NCBI GenBank assembly: GCA_004565275.1
Contig: SDOX01000016.1
Span: 969,352 to 1,033,351 of the forward strand
DNA length: 64,000 nucleotides
From: Nannochloropsis salina CCMP1776
Taxonomy: Eukaryota; Sar; Eustigmatophyceae; Eustigmatales; Monodopsidaceae
Direction of reading: 5' to 3'
Both the position numbers and the translations under genes were made by a program. Position 1 is the stretch's first letter. The number at the start of each line of letters is the position of its first letter. The notes under the pieces are model-generated. The model saw nothing but the letters and a program-made list of their open reading frames with translations. It searched no databases and was not told the DNA's origin. Shown here piece after piece: positions 1 through 11,100 of the stretch.

Positions 1-58
1 CCTCCCTCCCTCCCTCCCTCCCTCCCTCTCTCTCGCCCTCCCTCCCTTTCTCCCGCCC
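1..58. repeat. CCCT simple repeat in a SIN3 intron
   Basis: Nearly pure CCTCCCTC repeats, pyrimidine-rich on the plus strand. They lie just beyond the donor of the 71-164 exon, so they are within an intron of the minus-strand SIN3 gene. Confidence 0.9.
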
Positions 59-2458
59 TCTACGACTTACCCCAGGCACCTCCCATGCGGGCAGCTTGCT
101 GTTGCTGTCGGGCGGCTTTTCGCATTTCACTCTCTTCCGCGGCGCGATTCAGTCGCTCCTTCGCCTAAGGAAGAAAGTGAGGGAGGGCAGCAGGGAAGGA
201 AGGAGGGGGGACCGAAGAGGGGTTAAGAGTGTGTTGAGACATGACATATAGCAAGGATACGTGGAGAGGAAAAACAAAAGATAAGATGAGGAGGGAAAGG
301 GGAGAAAAGAAGGGGAGCTGCGACAGGAACGGAGGGTGGCGGAGGGGAGGAGGGAGGGAGGGAGAAAACGTACCTGCTCCTGAACCGCATCAGGAAGAAA
401 ATACGTGAACTCTTTCAGCAGGTCGGGATGGTCCGCGAAGAGGGAGGAAACCTACCAGGGAAGGCGGAGGAAGCGGAGGGGGCGAGGCCGTTACATGCTG
501 GTCAACGGCGGGGAAAGAGGGGGGAAGGGCGGGGAGGGACAGGCGGAGGGCGAGGCATTCCACCCACCTGTTCGAGCACGTCCATGATGTTGCGTTGTTC
601 CTCTTGGTAGTGGTGAAGAATTTTCAAAAAGGCCTGCCAGAGAACGAGGAGGTAGGGAGGGAATGCATGAGGGGCGACAGGCGGGATGGATCCGGCGTGA
701 CGAGACCTCTAATCGAGACTCCTGCCCAAGGTCTCCTATCTTGTGCAGGCAGTGTGCTCCAGCGCATGGACCTTCGCGACATTCATCCACCTCCCTCACG
801 GAAGCCAGGATTTGCGCGACCCCGCCTTCCTCCGCTTTTGCTGTCTACCCCTCTCCCTCTCCCCCGCCCTCCTTCTCCTCGGTACCTTGTACGTGGCCTG
901 GTGAGGCTCGCTGGCAAAGCGTTTTTTGATGGTGGTCACGTAGTCCTTGGCCTGTTTGAATTCCACCTGTACGCACGCAAGAGTTTAAAAAAGGAGGAAG
1001 GTGAGCGGGAAGGAAGGAAGAGGGGAGGGAGGGAAAGAGGGACGAGTCCAGGGTGTTCGATACCGCCGGGGGTTCTGTGTGGACCGCACATGGGCCGAAC
1101 ATGGGCCCACACGGAGGCGTGCACGGGCCACACCGACCAACACCCAAGACACACGACAGGAAGAGGGGAAAACAAAAACGACGCAGAACAACCATTGCCT
1201 CCCCCCCAATTCCCCCCCTCCCTCCCGCCTTACCAACGGTCCTCCCGCGCCCCCTGCCCCCACGCTTCCTCCAGCCACCCCCCCCGGTGCCATGGACTTC
1301 TTCCCCTCCCCGCCCCCTCCCTCTCCGCCTCCCATCCGTCCCTCCTCCCCCACCGACAACGGCCGCCCCCCTGCTCCTGACAACGACGACATTCCCCCTA
1401 CTCCCCCCCCCTAGGCCCTCCCCCCCCACGGCCCCGCCCGCCGCGGCCGCGGCGGCCGCCTCGCGCGCTTCGCGTTCCCTGCGAAGTAAAGACATGGAGT
1501 GAGTGGCACGGGAGGAAGGAGAGAAAGGAGGGAGGGTGGGAGGGAGGGGCGGGTGGTACCGGTGCTGGCGGTCCATCTCTTCCAGTTGGGCAAGGTCGAT
1601 CTTGTAGCCCTCCGGCAGAAAAGTGTTGAACCCCTGAGGGGCGTGATGGAGGGGGAAGATGGGTGCGGGGAGGGGTAGATAGAGAGAGTTGGTTGGGCTT
1701 AGGACGACAAAAACTTGGCAGGAAAACAGGAGAGGGGGGAAGGGAGGGAGGGAAAGAGGGAGGGAGGGAGGGAGGGAGGGAGAGAGGACGTACGAGGATC
1801 AGTTTGTTGTAACCGCGGAAGAGGGTTGACACTCGCTGGATCACTCCAGGGGTGTCGATCTCCTGTGCGCCCGGCGCGGTCAAGGGGAAGACATGGAAGA
1901 CAACGACGTGAGAGGGGTTGGGTGCCTCATGCGCACCAGGAACGGGCTTGTGCCTCCGGAGACATCGCGACGTGGGGGGGGCTCTTGCGCAGGGACTTTG
2001 CGAATGTTTGTCATTTCCGAGGTTACACGCGATTTCCGCTGTTTTCCTTCACGCCACGACCTCTCTGCGTACCTGAGCCTTGAAATTCTTCATGATATCC
2101 AGGAATTCATTGTAGATTTCGGGCTTTTCACTAAACTCAATCTTGACCTGGTCCAGATACAAGAGGGCGTCACCTACGGATAGTGCCTGGTTGTCGGTAG
2201 CGGAGGAAAGGTGAGCAAAATGAAAGAAACGCGGGCATTGGCCTCTCAATGGCGCAGAGGGAGTGAATTTGGGCCGTGACAAGTCCTTCTCGTCATGCTC
2301 GACCGTTAAAAAGGCTTCTAAGAAACCACGTGCAAGGCTCTCGCGTAAGAGGGCCAACCGCTTAATGTGCACTACGCCTTCCTTCGCTTTCATTCCATGA
2401 CCCTCGTCTTCAATCACCACGGTCATTCACTCAGACCCTCTGAGACGCTTACCTGCAT
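1..2458 (-). CDS. SIN3: SIN3 corepressor scaffold, 5' part (partial, runs off left edge)
   Basis: Sin3 is the scaffold of the nuclear Rpd3/HDAC corepressor complex; its paired amphipathic helix (PAH) domains bind repressors. Reading right to left, visible coding exons are about 2453-2458, 2073-2186, 1794-1862, 1560-1633, 1234-1478, 886-966, 568-633, 374-451 and 71-164, all with GT-AG borders. PAH1 is seen as [35 protein letters not shown] and [17 protein letters not shown]2 is seen as [44 protein letters not shown] and [11 protein letters not shown]. The order and spacing match fungal and animal Sin3. A Gly/Ala-rich linker in the 1234-1478 exon separates the two PAHs. That exon is out of phase by one base; a run of nine C at 1403-1411 is the likely site. 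The start at 2458 is inferred from a clean CAG/GTAAGC donor that joins Met-Gln in phase to PAH1. The HDAC-interaction domain must lie left of the window. Confidence 0.93.
1736..1787. repeat. GGGA simple repeat in a SIN3 intron
   Basis: GGGAGGGA tract immediately inside the donor of the 1794-1862 exon. It is pyrimidine-rich on the sense (minus) strand. Confidence 0.9.
2453..2458 (-). other. Predicted six-base first coding exon of SIN3 (ATG CAG)
   Basis: On the minus strand ATGCAG is followed directly by GTAAGC, a strong donor. The acceptor at 2187-2189 (CAG) joins it in phase 0 to the PAH1 exon. No longer in-frame coding extension was found upstream, so PAH1 would begin at residue 3. An upstream coding exon that I did not recognise remains possible. 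Confidence 0.5.
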
Positions 2459-4497
2459 CTTTATGAAGTACCCGCGCGGCACACCAATTCCTTATTCTGC
2501 TCGTGTCAGGCTGTTGGAATGCTGTTGAGCTGTTCTCTTGTCGTCGTAGGAATTGATGCGCGGCAAGAATAAAGTGACCAAAGTGAAGGAAGCCTTGTTG
2601 GGGTGAGAGGTCTTTCTCCTCCGCGCGCCGTTAATGCGTTTCTAGACCGCGACTGTCTACTTACCCCTGTGAACGGCCCCAAATTTCAACACGTACGTTC
2701 TGTGTGCATTTGTTTAGGTTGTACAATATTGCTATGTAAGATCATAGTGAGTTTCAGTGGTGCCAGAGCCTAAGAAGAGAGGAGGCTGTATACCTCCAAG
2801 CTTGTTTTTTCTTCAGGCTCGCCTCTCTCTCCACACATTTGAAGAAGGGGAGGCATCAGCCTGCAAACTTCTCACACCCACAGTGTCCCGCGCCCCAAAA
2901 ACCACCTTCGTACGCACCCTCCGCACGCACGAAAGACTGTGGTCGTTGCGGCGTGACACAAAGGAATGTGTGCTGGTGCCGAAGCGGGGTGGTATTCTCA
3001 ACATCACAGGCCTGTGCGCGGGACTCTGTGGTCGATACGTTACGATTTGAAATCAAATGTAAAAAGGCCCAAGGTGGGAAATGGACACAGCCAAAAGCGA
3101 GGCAGCGCAATGTTGGTGTCCCATGGTGCCTCTGATTTTGGTACAAATGTAAATAGTGAAACCTTTTGGCAATCATACTCACCATGCTTTTGACTGCATG
3201 GCATGAAGAGGAAAAGAAAACCGAGAGAAGTACAGGAATGGACCATCTCTAGTAGCTTGCGTGCCGATCTGCCATTCCATTTATCGACACTTTGATGCAG
3301 CACCATACTTTTTCCACGTCCAAGGCACCTCGAATGAAAGAATTTAGCGTATCAAATCACGTTCAAGATAGGTTTGATATTATTGCTGTGGATTTTCTCG
3401 GTACTTCCTGCTTGGCGCACAGAAAGTCGCTCAGAAAGGATTCCGACTTCGACGTGCGCGTTTATTCAACAATGAGATGTCCTTTAGTCCGTTACGCGTA
3501 GTTCCGACGTGAAGAATATGACAATATTTCATGCCGGAATGATGTGGAAAGAATGAAAAAGTATATAGATTCATTTGAGGATGGGTCATGGCAAGGTCGT
3601 GGGACCGAAGGTTCGGTACGGCATTCGCGCCATATCGATTCCATGGCATCTCCATGTAATATCATCTCAATATGAAAGGAGGGAACGAAGTGCTATTCGA
3701 TTACTGTATAAGTTTCCGTTAAGTTTGATTTTCTAGTTCAGGCGTCTCACTCCTTCCATCCGAACCTTTCTTTCCTCTAAATACACAAGCAGACCTTTGC
3801 GAAGAGTAATACACGTCACCATTTCCCATTCATAAATTTTAGACTAGAAGAATGTACCAGATCAGCTGCGTATATGGTCAAATTCACCTATTTCCTGCAA
3901 ATATGCTATTTTTTTCACATCTTGTTCGCTGCACCGTATGAGATGATGTCACCAAGTAGTACCAGCACCGACTCCTGCGTTTTTTGATTGCATTGATTTT
4001 GATTCTCATCCGTCACGGGTTTTGGACTCTTCTCCAGATAGTATATCTCCGTTTGTCGATCATGTGCTTGTCCTTGTTTTTTGTGTAGAGCGAGACATTT
4101 AATCATGAAATGCCCTTGCGTAAAGCTTCCGCTGAGGTTGTACGAATCACTCCGAAGTTCTTAAAGGAAAATTTGGAAGGGAAAATTCTTGCTCCGCTTT
4201 CTCAGACCTTCCTGACTCGATTCGGTCACAGAAGCAGTGGTGTGTTGTGCGGACCAATGCTCGCGATTTCCTGCTTTCTCTATCTCGCCGCCATCCATCA
4301 TCCATCATCTTTTTTTATTTTTCGGTCCGTTGCTAGGCAAACATGGCGGCGACGTCGTTGTTGTAAAACCCAGAGATAACCTGTGTTTATTGGCGCAAGA
4401 ATATTCCGCACATCAAAAGCTCTCCAACGCGACACCGCACATTGGCGTTGGGCTATCACCCTTCACCCTCCAAAATCCTCTACATTGACCTTTTAAA
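2459..4497. other. Intergenic stretch, no gene recognised
   Basis: About 2 kb between the SIN3 start and the end of the small secreted-protein gene. It contains only short open frames with no recognisable motif, and its composition is more AT-rich than the neighbours. It should hold the SIN3 promoter near 2459-2750 and the 3' end of the 4498-4953 gene. On the minus strand an AATAAA lies at 4391-4386, about 110 bases after that gene's stop. Confidence 0.6.
4386..4391 (-). terminator. AATAAA polyadenylation signal
   Basis: AATAAA on the minus strand, about 110 bases downstream of the predicted stop of the small secreted-protein gene on the same strand. The position suits a poly(A) signal, but a hexamer alone is weak evidence. 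Confidence 0.4.
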
Positions 4498-4953
4498 TCA
4501 TCTTACTCGCTGGCCCTGGGCGGATCGACACAAAACTTACACATGCCACTTATACTTTGGTTCGACTCACCTCCGCCATATCAGTCTGCATTGCCTTGTC
4601 ACGCACAAAGCGTTCGCATGCACGAGCACCAGTAGCAGCTCCTGCGAGATGCAAAGGGGCATAAGAGTGGGAATGAGTTCGACAAGACACACAACGCTCC
4701 ACCGGTCGAAGCTTTTGCATATGCCACCCGCCGCGTAGTCGTGTTTACGATTCTTGATTCGAAATTTCGTTTTAAACTCACCATATTGCCCACGGTCGCC
4801 TTGTCGTACGTTGTCAAAATATTGATAAATTTGGCGTTGATACCCGCCCAGGGACGCCGCAGATGTGTCAAGGTTCATGGCATCGGACAGGGAGAGGGAT
4901 AGAAGGGAAAGTATCGCAGCACCAAGGGCACCTACGAGTAAGGATGTTCTCAT
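4498..4953 (-). CDS. Possible small secreted protein (86 residues, three exons)
   Basis: I do not recognise the family. Exons 4782-4953, 4571-4641 and 4498-4515 join in phase across GT-AG introns of 140 and 55 bp and total 261 nt, ending in TGA. The N-terminus is a typical signal peptide (MRTSLLVGALGAAILSLLSL) with a likely cut near LSDA, followed by a polar mature part with Tyr-rich YQRQIYQYFDN and one Cys (ARACERFVRDKAM). Support is structural only: a clean signal peptide, consistent splice phases and a downstream AATAAA. The very short last exon (five codons plus stop) and the 55 bp intron are the weakest parts. It could be a secreted, lumenal or plastid protein; no motif allows a choice. 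Confidence 0.4.
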
Positions 4954-6108
4954 CCTGTAACTGAAGCGCTGTTTGTCTGACCGGGGAGAAAGGAAACGGT
5001 ACTTGAGCTGGTGCCACAGACAGGGCGATAGGGACATTCCGCTAGCCTACAAGCGACGGCCGATGCCGTCCTTCAAGCTGAAGAAGGAGACTTGTAAGGA
5101 CCTTATTTTTCAGACACAAGCCTCCGTTTGCGCACCAAACAACTCAGATGTCACCGCTCTGCGATGGCTCACAGCTTCAGTGCAAGGCGTGTTCTCATTT
5201 CCAAGGGGAAACAGAATGCTTCGTGTCACATTTTGTGTCGGCGAGAGAGCACGGGCGGACGGAAAAACGGAAAGTGGCAAGCGCCAACAAAACACTCCCG
5301 CACCCTTAAACCCCAAAAATATTTCAAGCCGACTACACGCCGTTCGTGTGGCTATTACATCGGTCTATAATGCTCTCAGAACGAAGATTTGAGGCAAAAG
5401 CATATCGACGGCAGCCAAAAGTATCGCTTTGTCGCATCTGGAGGAGCGTTTCGATAGTAGCTTTTCAAAAGTGCGTTCAGACAAAGGAAAAAGAACATAA
5501 AAAATATCGCCTACCATCGCCAGACAGGATGGATTGAAGGAACATTATTTGACAGAGTTGGTAACATGATGACATATCCGAATCAGGTGGTCAGTCTCGC
5601 GCTCCCGTCCGAGCGAAGAAAATGTGAACGGGTAAAATGCCAGTGTGTTAATGATACTCGAGTGAAGTACAGACAGACCCAAATCAGGAAGGGAAAAATG
5701 AATTTAAGATGGTTGAACCGTACATTCACCATGCACGTCATGCCATGACTTTGGTGGTCAAGAAGAAGGCGAAATCTTATATCTTCAGACTTTGTAAACA
5801 GCTTTGATATTTTCATCCACAGACTCTTCCTCTACAGTTGTTGGAACCGCGATAGCAGTTTCGACACAGATACCATCACAAAGAGGTGGCTGCGAAAAGT
5901 CATCAAACAATGTGCTGAGGCATATGAAAAACATGCAGTTCAACTATTCCTTTTACCCTACCAAAATTGTTATTCGTGCAATTTTTTCTCATTATACACT
6001 GCGTTCAAATCATCTGACGCAAAGATAATCCTTCCCTCTTCATCTTACTTTCTCCAAGTAGCCCCTCGGATGTGTGAACAGATTTTCAGTCCTCACCATG
6101 CGCTTTTC
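4954..6108. other. Intergenic stretch, nothing recognised
   Basis: About 1.15 kb upstream of the small secreted-protein gene and downstream of PQBP1 (both minus strand). Short open frames on both strands show no domain, signal peptide or consistent splice structure. It probably contains the promoter of the former and the 3' UTR of the latter. Confidence 0.6.
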
Positions 6109-7433
6109 TCACCGCCGCATGGGATATAGGCCCTGGTTTCCTCGTTCTGCCCCCCTACCGCCTCCTTGCTTTTTCAACACTGCTCCTGGTGCTGGCAATG
6201 GTCGTTGTTGCCATAGACTGCCGCCAGCGGTGCTATCGGCCATTCTATCCCCACCGCCCAACCCTTGGGTCCACCCGCCACTTCCTCTCCCTCCAGTGGG
6301 ATCTAACGGATCGATTTCCTCCCGTCCCCTCTTCTTTCCTCCCCCACCTTTTCCTCCATTTGCCCCCGTTTGCGCCAGCTCTGCCTGCCGAGCGGCTTTC
6401 ACATGGGCTTGTCGAGTTTGCTGTATGTCAGACGTCACGTCGCCTGCAGTTGTTGGACGGGACCAGCGTTTCACCCCGCTAGCCGCGTGGACATAACATA
6501 TCTGTCCCGTCGCTGCGTGCTTGACCTCCTTCCACCCCTCTGGCAAGCTCCCAAGGTCATTTGCCTGGGGAAGTCTGGTGCCTCCCCGCCCGGTCGGTTC
6601 TCTCCCGTGTCCTGGTCCCCCGCCTCCTGAAGTTTCCGAGGGAAGAAAGCTACCCGGAGTTTGGTTTTTCAGAATCGGAACACCCGTGTCCCCCGACGGT
6701 ACAGCCGTCGAAATTTGGGAGGAAGGGCGTTCCCACGTGGTCACATTCGTACCCGCGTGCCAGTAATAGTAGTCGCCGGAACCCTGAGGGTCCATGACGG
6801 CTTCCCACCCAGCGGGGAGGGGAGTCGAGTCTCTCTCCACGCTCCCTTGGCCTTCCACGCCTCCCTTGCCCGTCGCTTTTTCTTTCCGAAAATTCTCTTG
6901 TTGCTGGAGAAGTTTTGCCTTTAAATTTGCCTCCTGCGCGTCTTTTGCTTCTCTCTGCCTCCCAAGCTCTCGCTCCCGAAGGATTTCGAGTGTGTTGTCC
7001 TTGTGCACTGACAGGCCCCCTCCGGCAGCGATGGCCAATTCTTCCGCCTCAGCGCCGGAGTAGGTGCCTCTATTGAGGACTCTCTCAGTGACAGAGACGT
7101 TCATGCACCCTTTTGAAGCGAAGGACGAATTATACATGTGGAGTGAGGAAGATCAGACTTTTTCAAGATCTCCTCTGCCGAGCAGATTTAAAAAGTAGAC
7201 TGGGGCAAAGAAATCAAGTGTTATAGGTACAACTCCATGCGGAACACGTTGCTGCGCGTTTAACCGGATGGATAAGGGAGGGAGGCACGTACCATGTAAC
7301 ATAAAATCCCACTATCCCAGAGGCGCCTACCTTTATCGGTCACGTACGCCCTGGCAGCCGCCCTTGCTTGCTGTGCCGCAAGCTCTTTCGCCAGACGATC
7401 TCCTTGGAGGAGAGCACCTTGTTGACTGGCCAT
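6109..7433 (-). CDS. PQBP1: PQBP1-like protein with two WW domains
   Basis: PQBP1 is a nuclear WW-domain protein that links spliceosomal U5-15kD (Dim1/TXNL4A) to other factors. Two exons, 7331-7433 and 6109-7067, join in phase to give 353 residues. The start ATG at 7433 has a good context (GCCATGG). Residues about 118-150 form WW1 (LPAGWEAV...YYYWHAGTNVTTWERP). Residues about 209-239 form WW2 (LPEGWKEV...CYVHAASGVKRWSRP). The C-terminal tail carries the PQBP1 signature: EEIDPLDP, DSTAGGSLWQQRP and LPAPGAVLKK. The last matches the YxxPxxVL motif that binds U5-15kD, with Leu instead of Tyr. Human PQBP1 has one WW domain, so the second is notable. An Arg/Glu/Gln-rich helix-like stretch (residues 60-100) precedes WW1. 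It is transcribed divergently from TBL1. Confidence 0.88.
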
Positions 7434-8130
7434 GGCAGAGTCCAGCACAGTGGTTTGAGTGTCAGTGGGCAGAGGTAAGGAGGGAGGTTGACTCTCCGTG
7501 GCGACGGCTGAGACGAAGCCGGCGTTGTAAATTAATCAAAGCCCACAAGTCTGCGTTTTTAGGTGGGATACGTAGCATAAGCGTCGCGATTCAGTTCCTG
7601 GAAACACGGGGCCAGACGAGAGCTCACACGTACAGGCGTCAATTGAGCTTAATTTTTCAGCCGGCGATGGCGCGAGACCGTATCAGCATCATGGCCCTCA
7701 CCTTTCCTTGCTTTAACATGGAATTCGAAATACATAGAAGAGCATTTACGGACGGCGAGTTCTATAAGACAGTCTCTGGTGTCTGAGTGTCCCATGTTGG
7801 CAAGCGATTAGTCCAGGAGGGCACGGTGCCAGGTGGACATCCATATAGCACAGCCTGCTTCCCATCGTCATCATCACATTTGGTTCATTTCCACTTACCG
7901 CTCGGTCACAGGTACACAAAGCCTGCCCACTGGCATACGAGGAAAACCCGTACGCAGTGGCTGTAGTCACAGGACTGTACACCGGCGTAGGTGGGGTGTG
8001 GCCGTCATCAAGCGTGTTGTCATACAAGACCTGTCCTTTTGGCGTGAGGTAGCCGCCTTCGTGGCCCTCTCCTGTCCATCCTTCCTCCCTTTCCCCTCGC
8101 TGCTTCCCCTTCGTGGAACCCCAGGCAAGC
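7434..8130. promoter_or_regulatory. Divergent intergenic region between PQBP1 and TBL1
   Basis: About 700 bp between two start codons pointing away from each other, so it must contain both promoters and 5' UTRs. No TATA box or known site stands out. A CCTCCC-rich stretch lies at about 8070-8110, just before the TBL1 start. Confidence 0.6.
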
Positions 8131-11100
8131 ATGTCTTTCAATACAGACGAGGTGAACATCCTCGTGCATCGGTACCTGGTAGAAAGCGGGTACAGCCATT
8201 CAGGTATTTCAGGGCGGACGGCTAGGACGCCAAGAGGAGAGGCGTGTTTGCAGTAACAGCACGTATGCTGAAGCCAATGCCTTTTGGGGGCACACGCTTC
8301 ATCCATATTCTCTTTGCTCACATTGATTGTACACGCTTTCCATATTCACCTCTTGTCGGTTGTGGACCATGGTCGTAAATTCGGAGCTTGTAGGGCATAA
8401 ACTCAGCATGGAAAAAAAAAAGGCGATCACATTGTACGCTTCTCATACCCTGATCTCCAATCATGCCCACTCCAGCCTTCACCTTCTTCAACGAAGGCGG
8501 TCTAGACAAGACGAACCTGCGCGCGGCAGACGTGCCTCCCGGGGCTTTGATCGCTTATTTGCAGAAAGGTCTGGAGTACGTCAGTATTGAGGAGCATATC
8601 AACGAGGTGCGTGCTGCTCCCACAGGGACGTTGATGGGCACGGAAGGACGTGGTCAATTGTTTCGATGCGTGCCTTGTCAAATGAGAGGTTCCCAGGGCC
8701 ATGCGGATTTATGCTGCGTGATGGCAGACATACCGAGTGCTGACTGCCCGACGTGGCTCTGAGCTGCCTCTTGTCTATCGGCCAATGCTGGCACCCCATC
8801 GCGTACTCGCCGTTCTTGTCCTCGTTCCCAACACGCATCTCGCTCTCCCCCCCCCCGGCTTCCAGGACGGGAGTCTGAAGCAGTGCGAGGAGCCCTTTAC
8901 GCTCATCACCCCCCACATCTGCTCCAACCTGAAGAAGACGGAGGGGCGGCTAAGAAAAGGTAGAGGGACAGGGAAGCGAAGAGGGAAGGAAGGAGAGGCA
9001 GAAGAAGGGCATGGGGAGGGAGAAAAATAGCCCCATTTGACATGCAGGGCAGGGCATTGGCGGGTCATTCGCAAATCTTCACAAGGTATTCCTCCTTCCC
9101 TCCCTCCTTCCCTCTTTCCCTCCCTTCCTCCTTTCCTCCCCTCCCATAACCTCGGATACAGACGGTCGCAGCTCTGCCTCCTCCTCCGCCCAAGATCTCC
9201 TGCTGGTGCCTCCGCCTCCATTCCCCGAGAGCCACGTGGCCCTGATGAAAGAGCACACGAAGGAAGTCTTCGTCTTGGCTTGGAATCCCCGATACGACAT
9301 GCTTGCCACCGGGTGCGGGAAGGAGGGGAGGGAGGGAGGGAAGGAAGGAGGGAAGGAGGGAGGGAAGGAATGGCAATTCGGTGCATGGAAGACGTGGCGT
9401 CTTGATTGTTAGGCCCTGGCGCTCACCTTGTTCCCATGTCACATTTTTGAACTTCCAAAGGTCTGGGGATTGCACCGGCCTCCTCTGGAGACTCCCGGGG
9501 CAGACGGTCATCATGTCAGACGAGAACGGGCGGCCCATTTACGAAGAGCCCGTCGTCCTCCGGCACGCGATGAAGGTAGGTCACAGTGGCCGGGGGGAAG
9601 AAGGGGAGGACAGCACAGGGGTTTCAGGAAGCGAAGGGATGGGAGGGCGGCAAAAGTGGCATGTGGGGACGAGAGGGGAGAGAGAATAGGGGGAGGAGGG
9701 AGGAGTGAAGCAGGACGATGGACCCAGGCGTGGATCATTTGAGCGCTTTAACAGGCACGCCACAGTCACGTTCCCATCGCACCCCTCCCTCCCCTCCCTC
9801 CCTCCCTCCCTCCCTCCCCCCCCTCCCTCCCTCCGTTCTTCCCTCAGGGGACGGAGAAGAGCAAGGATGTGACGTGCGTGGAATGGAGTCGGGATGGAGA
9901 GCACCTGCTGACAGGGTGCTACGATGGGATTGCCAGGTAGGGAGGGACAGGGGCTTGGAAAGGGCGATGGGGGTCAGGAGCGCGTGAGGTGGAGGGATGT
10001 GCGAGGAAGGAAAAAGAACACGAGAGCAGAGGCTTGTGTTTGTCTGTTGGTGGTCGTGCTTGTGGACCGAATTGTGGAAAACGGGGCCCAGAGGAAGGCG
10101 CCGAGCAGGGAGAGCTTCTGGTTTCAAGCGTCTTGTCTTCCAGGCCCGGGGGGGAAGCGCACCCTTCGGGCATACTTCTCATTCTCTCGCATGCATCACG
10201 TGGCTGGGTAGGGTCTGGGGTCGAGACGGGAAGCTGGAGCACTCGCTAGCGAACCATGAGGGGGCGATCTTTGCCTTGAAGTGGAACCCGTCGGTAAGCA
10301 GGAGGGAGGGGAGGGAGGCAGGGAGGCAGGGAGGGGGGGACAGGAGGGTAGAGGGACCAAGAATGGTGTCTTTTTCATGGTCTGACGCAACCTTTAAATG
10401 ATGTCTCCTAGGCATCGTACGTGGCGAGTGGGAGCTACGACCAGAGCGCCGTTGTGTGGGACACGGCCACGGCCCAGGTCGGGAGGCAGGGCGGGGGCGA
10501 GGGCGGGGGCGAGGGCGGGGCGAGGGCGGGAGCCAGGGCGAGGGATGGAAGGATCTGCTCACTCACCTCTCTCACTCTCTTTCAAATCCCCGGTGGGCGC
10601 GACAGCCGTTGAAGAAATGGGCCCGGATCCACGAGGCACCGATTTTGGACCTGGCGTGGCGGAATGAGACGTCGTTGGCGACTGGTAGCGCGGACAAGAC
10701 AATCAAGCTCTTGGATTTGAAGCAAGAGGGGTCGGAGCCCTTGCAAACGTTCCGGGTAGGTTTTTTGGTTGCACAGGGCATGGGACGGGGCTCATGCTCA
10801 GCACGGGGCGCGTACCATGGCTCACGCTTCTCTTTTCTGCCTCCTTCTTTCTTGGTCCCTCCATTCTTGTTGGTTTTCCCCGTAGGGCCACACGGACGAG
10901 GTCAACACGGTCGCCTGGGATCCTACTGGCGCTCTTCTCGCCTCCTGCTCCGATGACACCACTGCCAAGGTAGGAAGGGGCGAGAGGAAAGGAGGGAGAG
11001 AGATGGAGAGGGAGAGGGAGGAAGGGAGGGAGGGAAAGAGGGAAGGAGGAAGGAGAGAATGGGAGGAGCGGAGGGATGTGGAAAGGTGGCCAGAGAGGCC

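Noticed and set aside
405-1576. Long Pro-, Gly- or Arg-rich open frames on both strands in 405-1576
   Set aside because: They result from CCCT/GGGA low-complexity DNA crossing SIN3 introns. The only convincing coding pieces here are the short SIN3 exons.
4328-4345. GTTGCTAGGCAAAC, resembling an RFX X-box
   Set aside because: One imperfect match to a short motif, about 170 bases past the end of the nearest gene and with no clear promoter; chance is likely.
7746-8321. 191-codon minus-strand open frame in the PQBP1/TBL1 intergenic region
   Set aside because: It overlaps the first TBL1 exon antisense and shows no domain, signal peptide or conserved motif.
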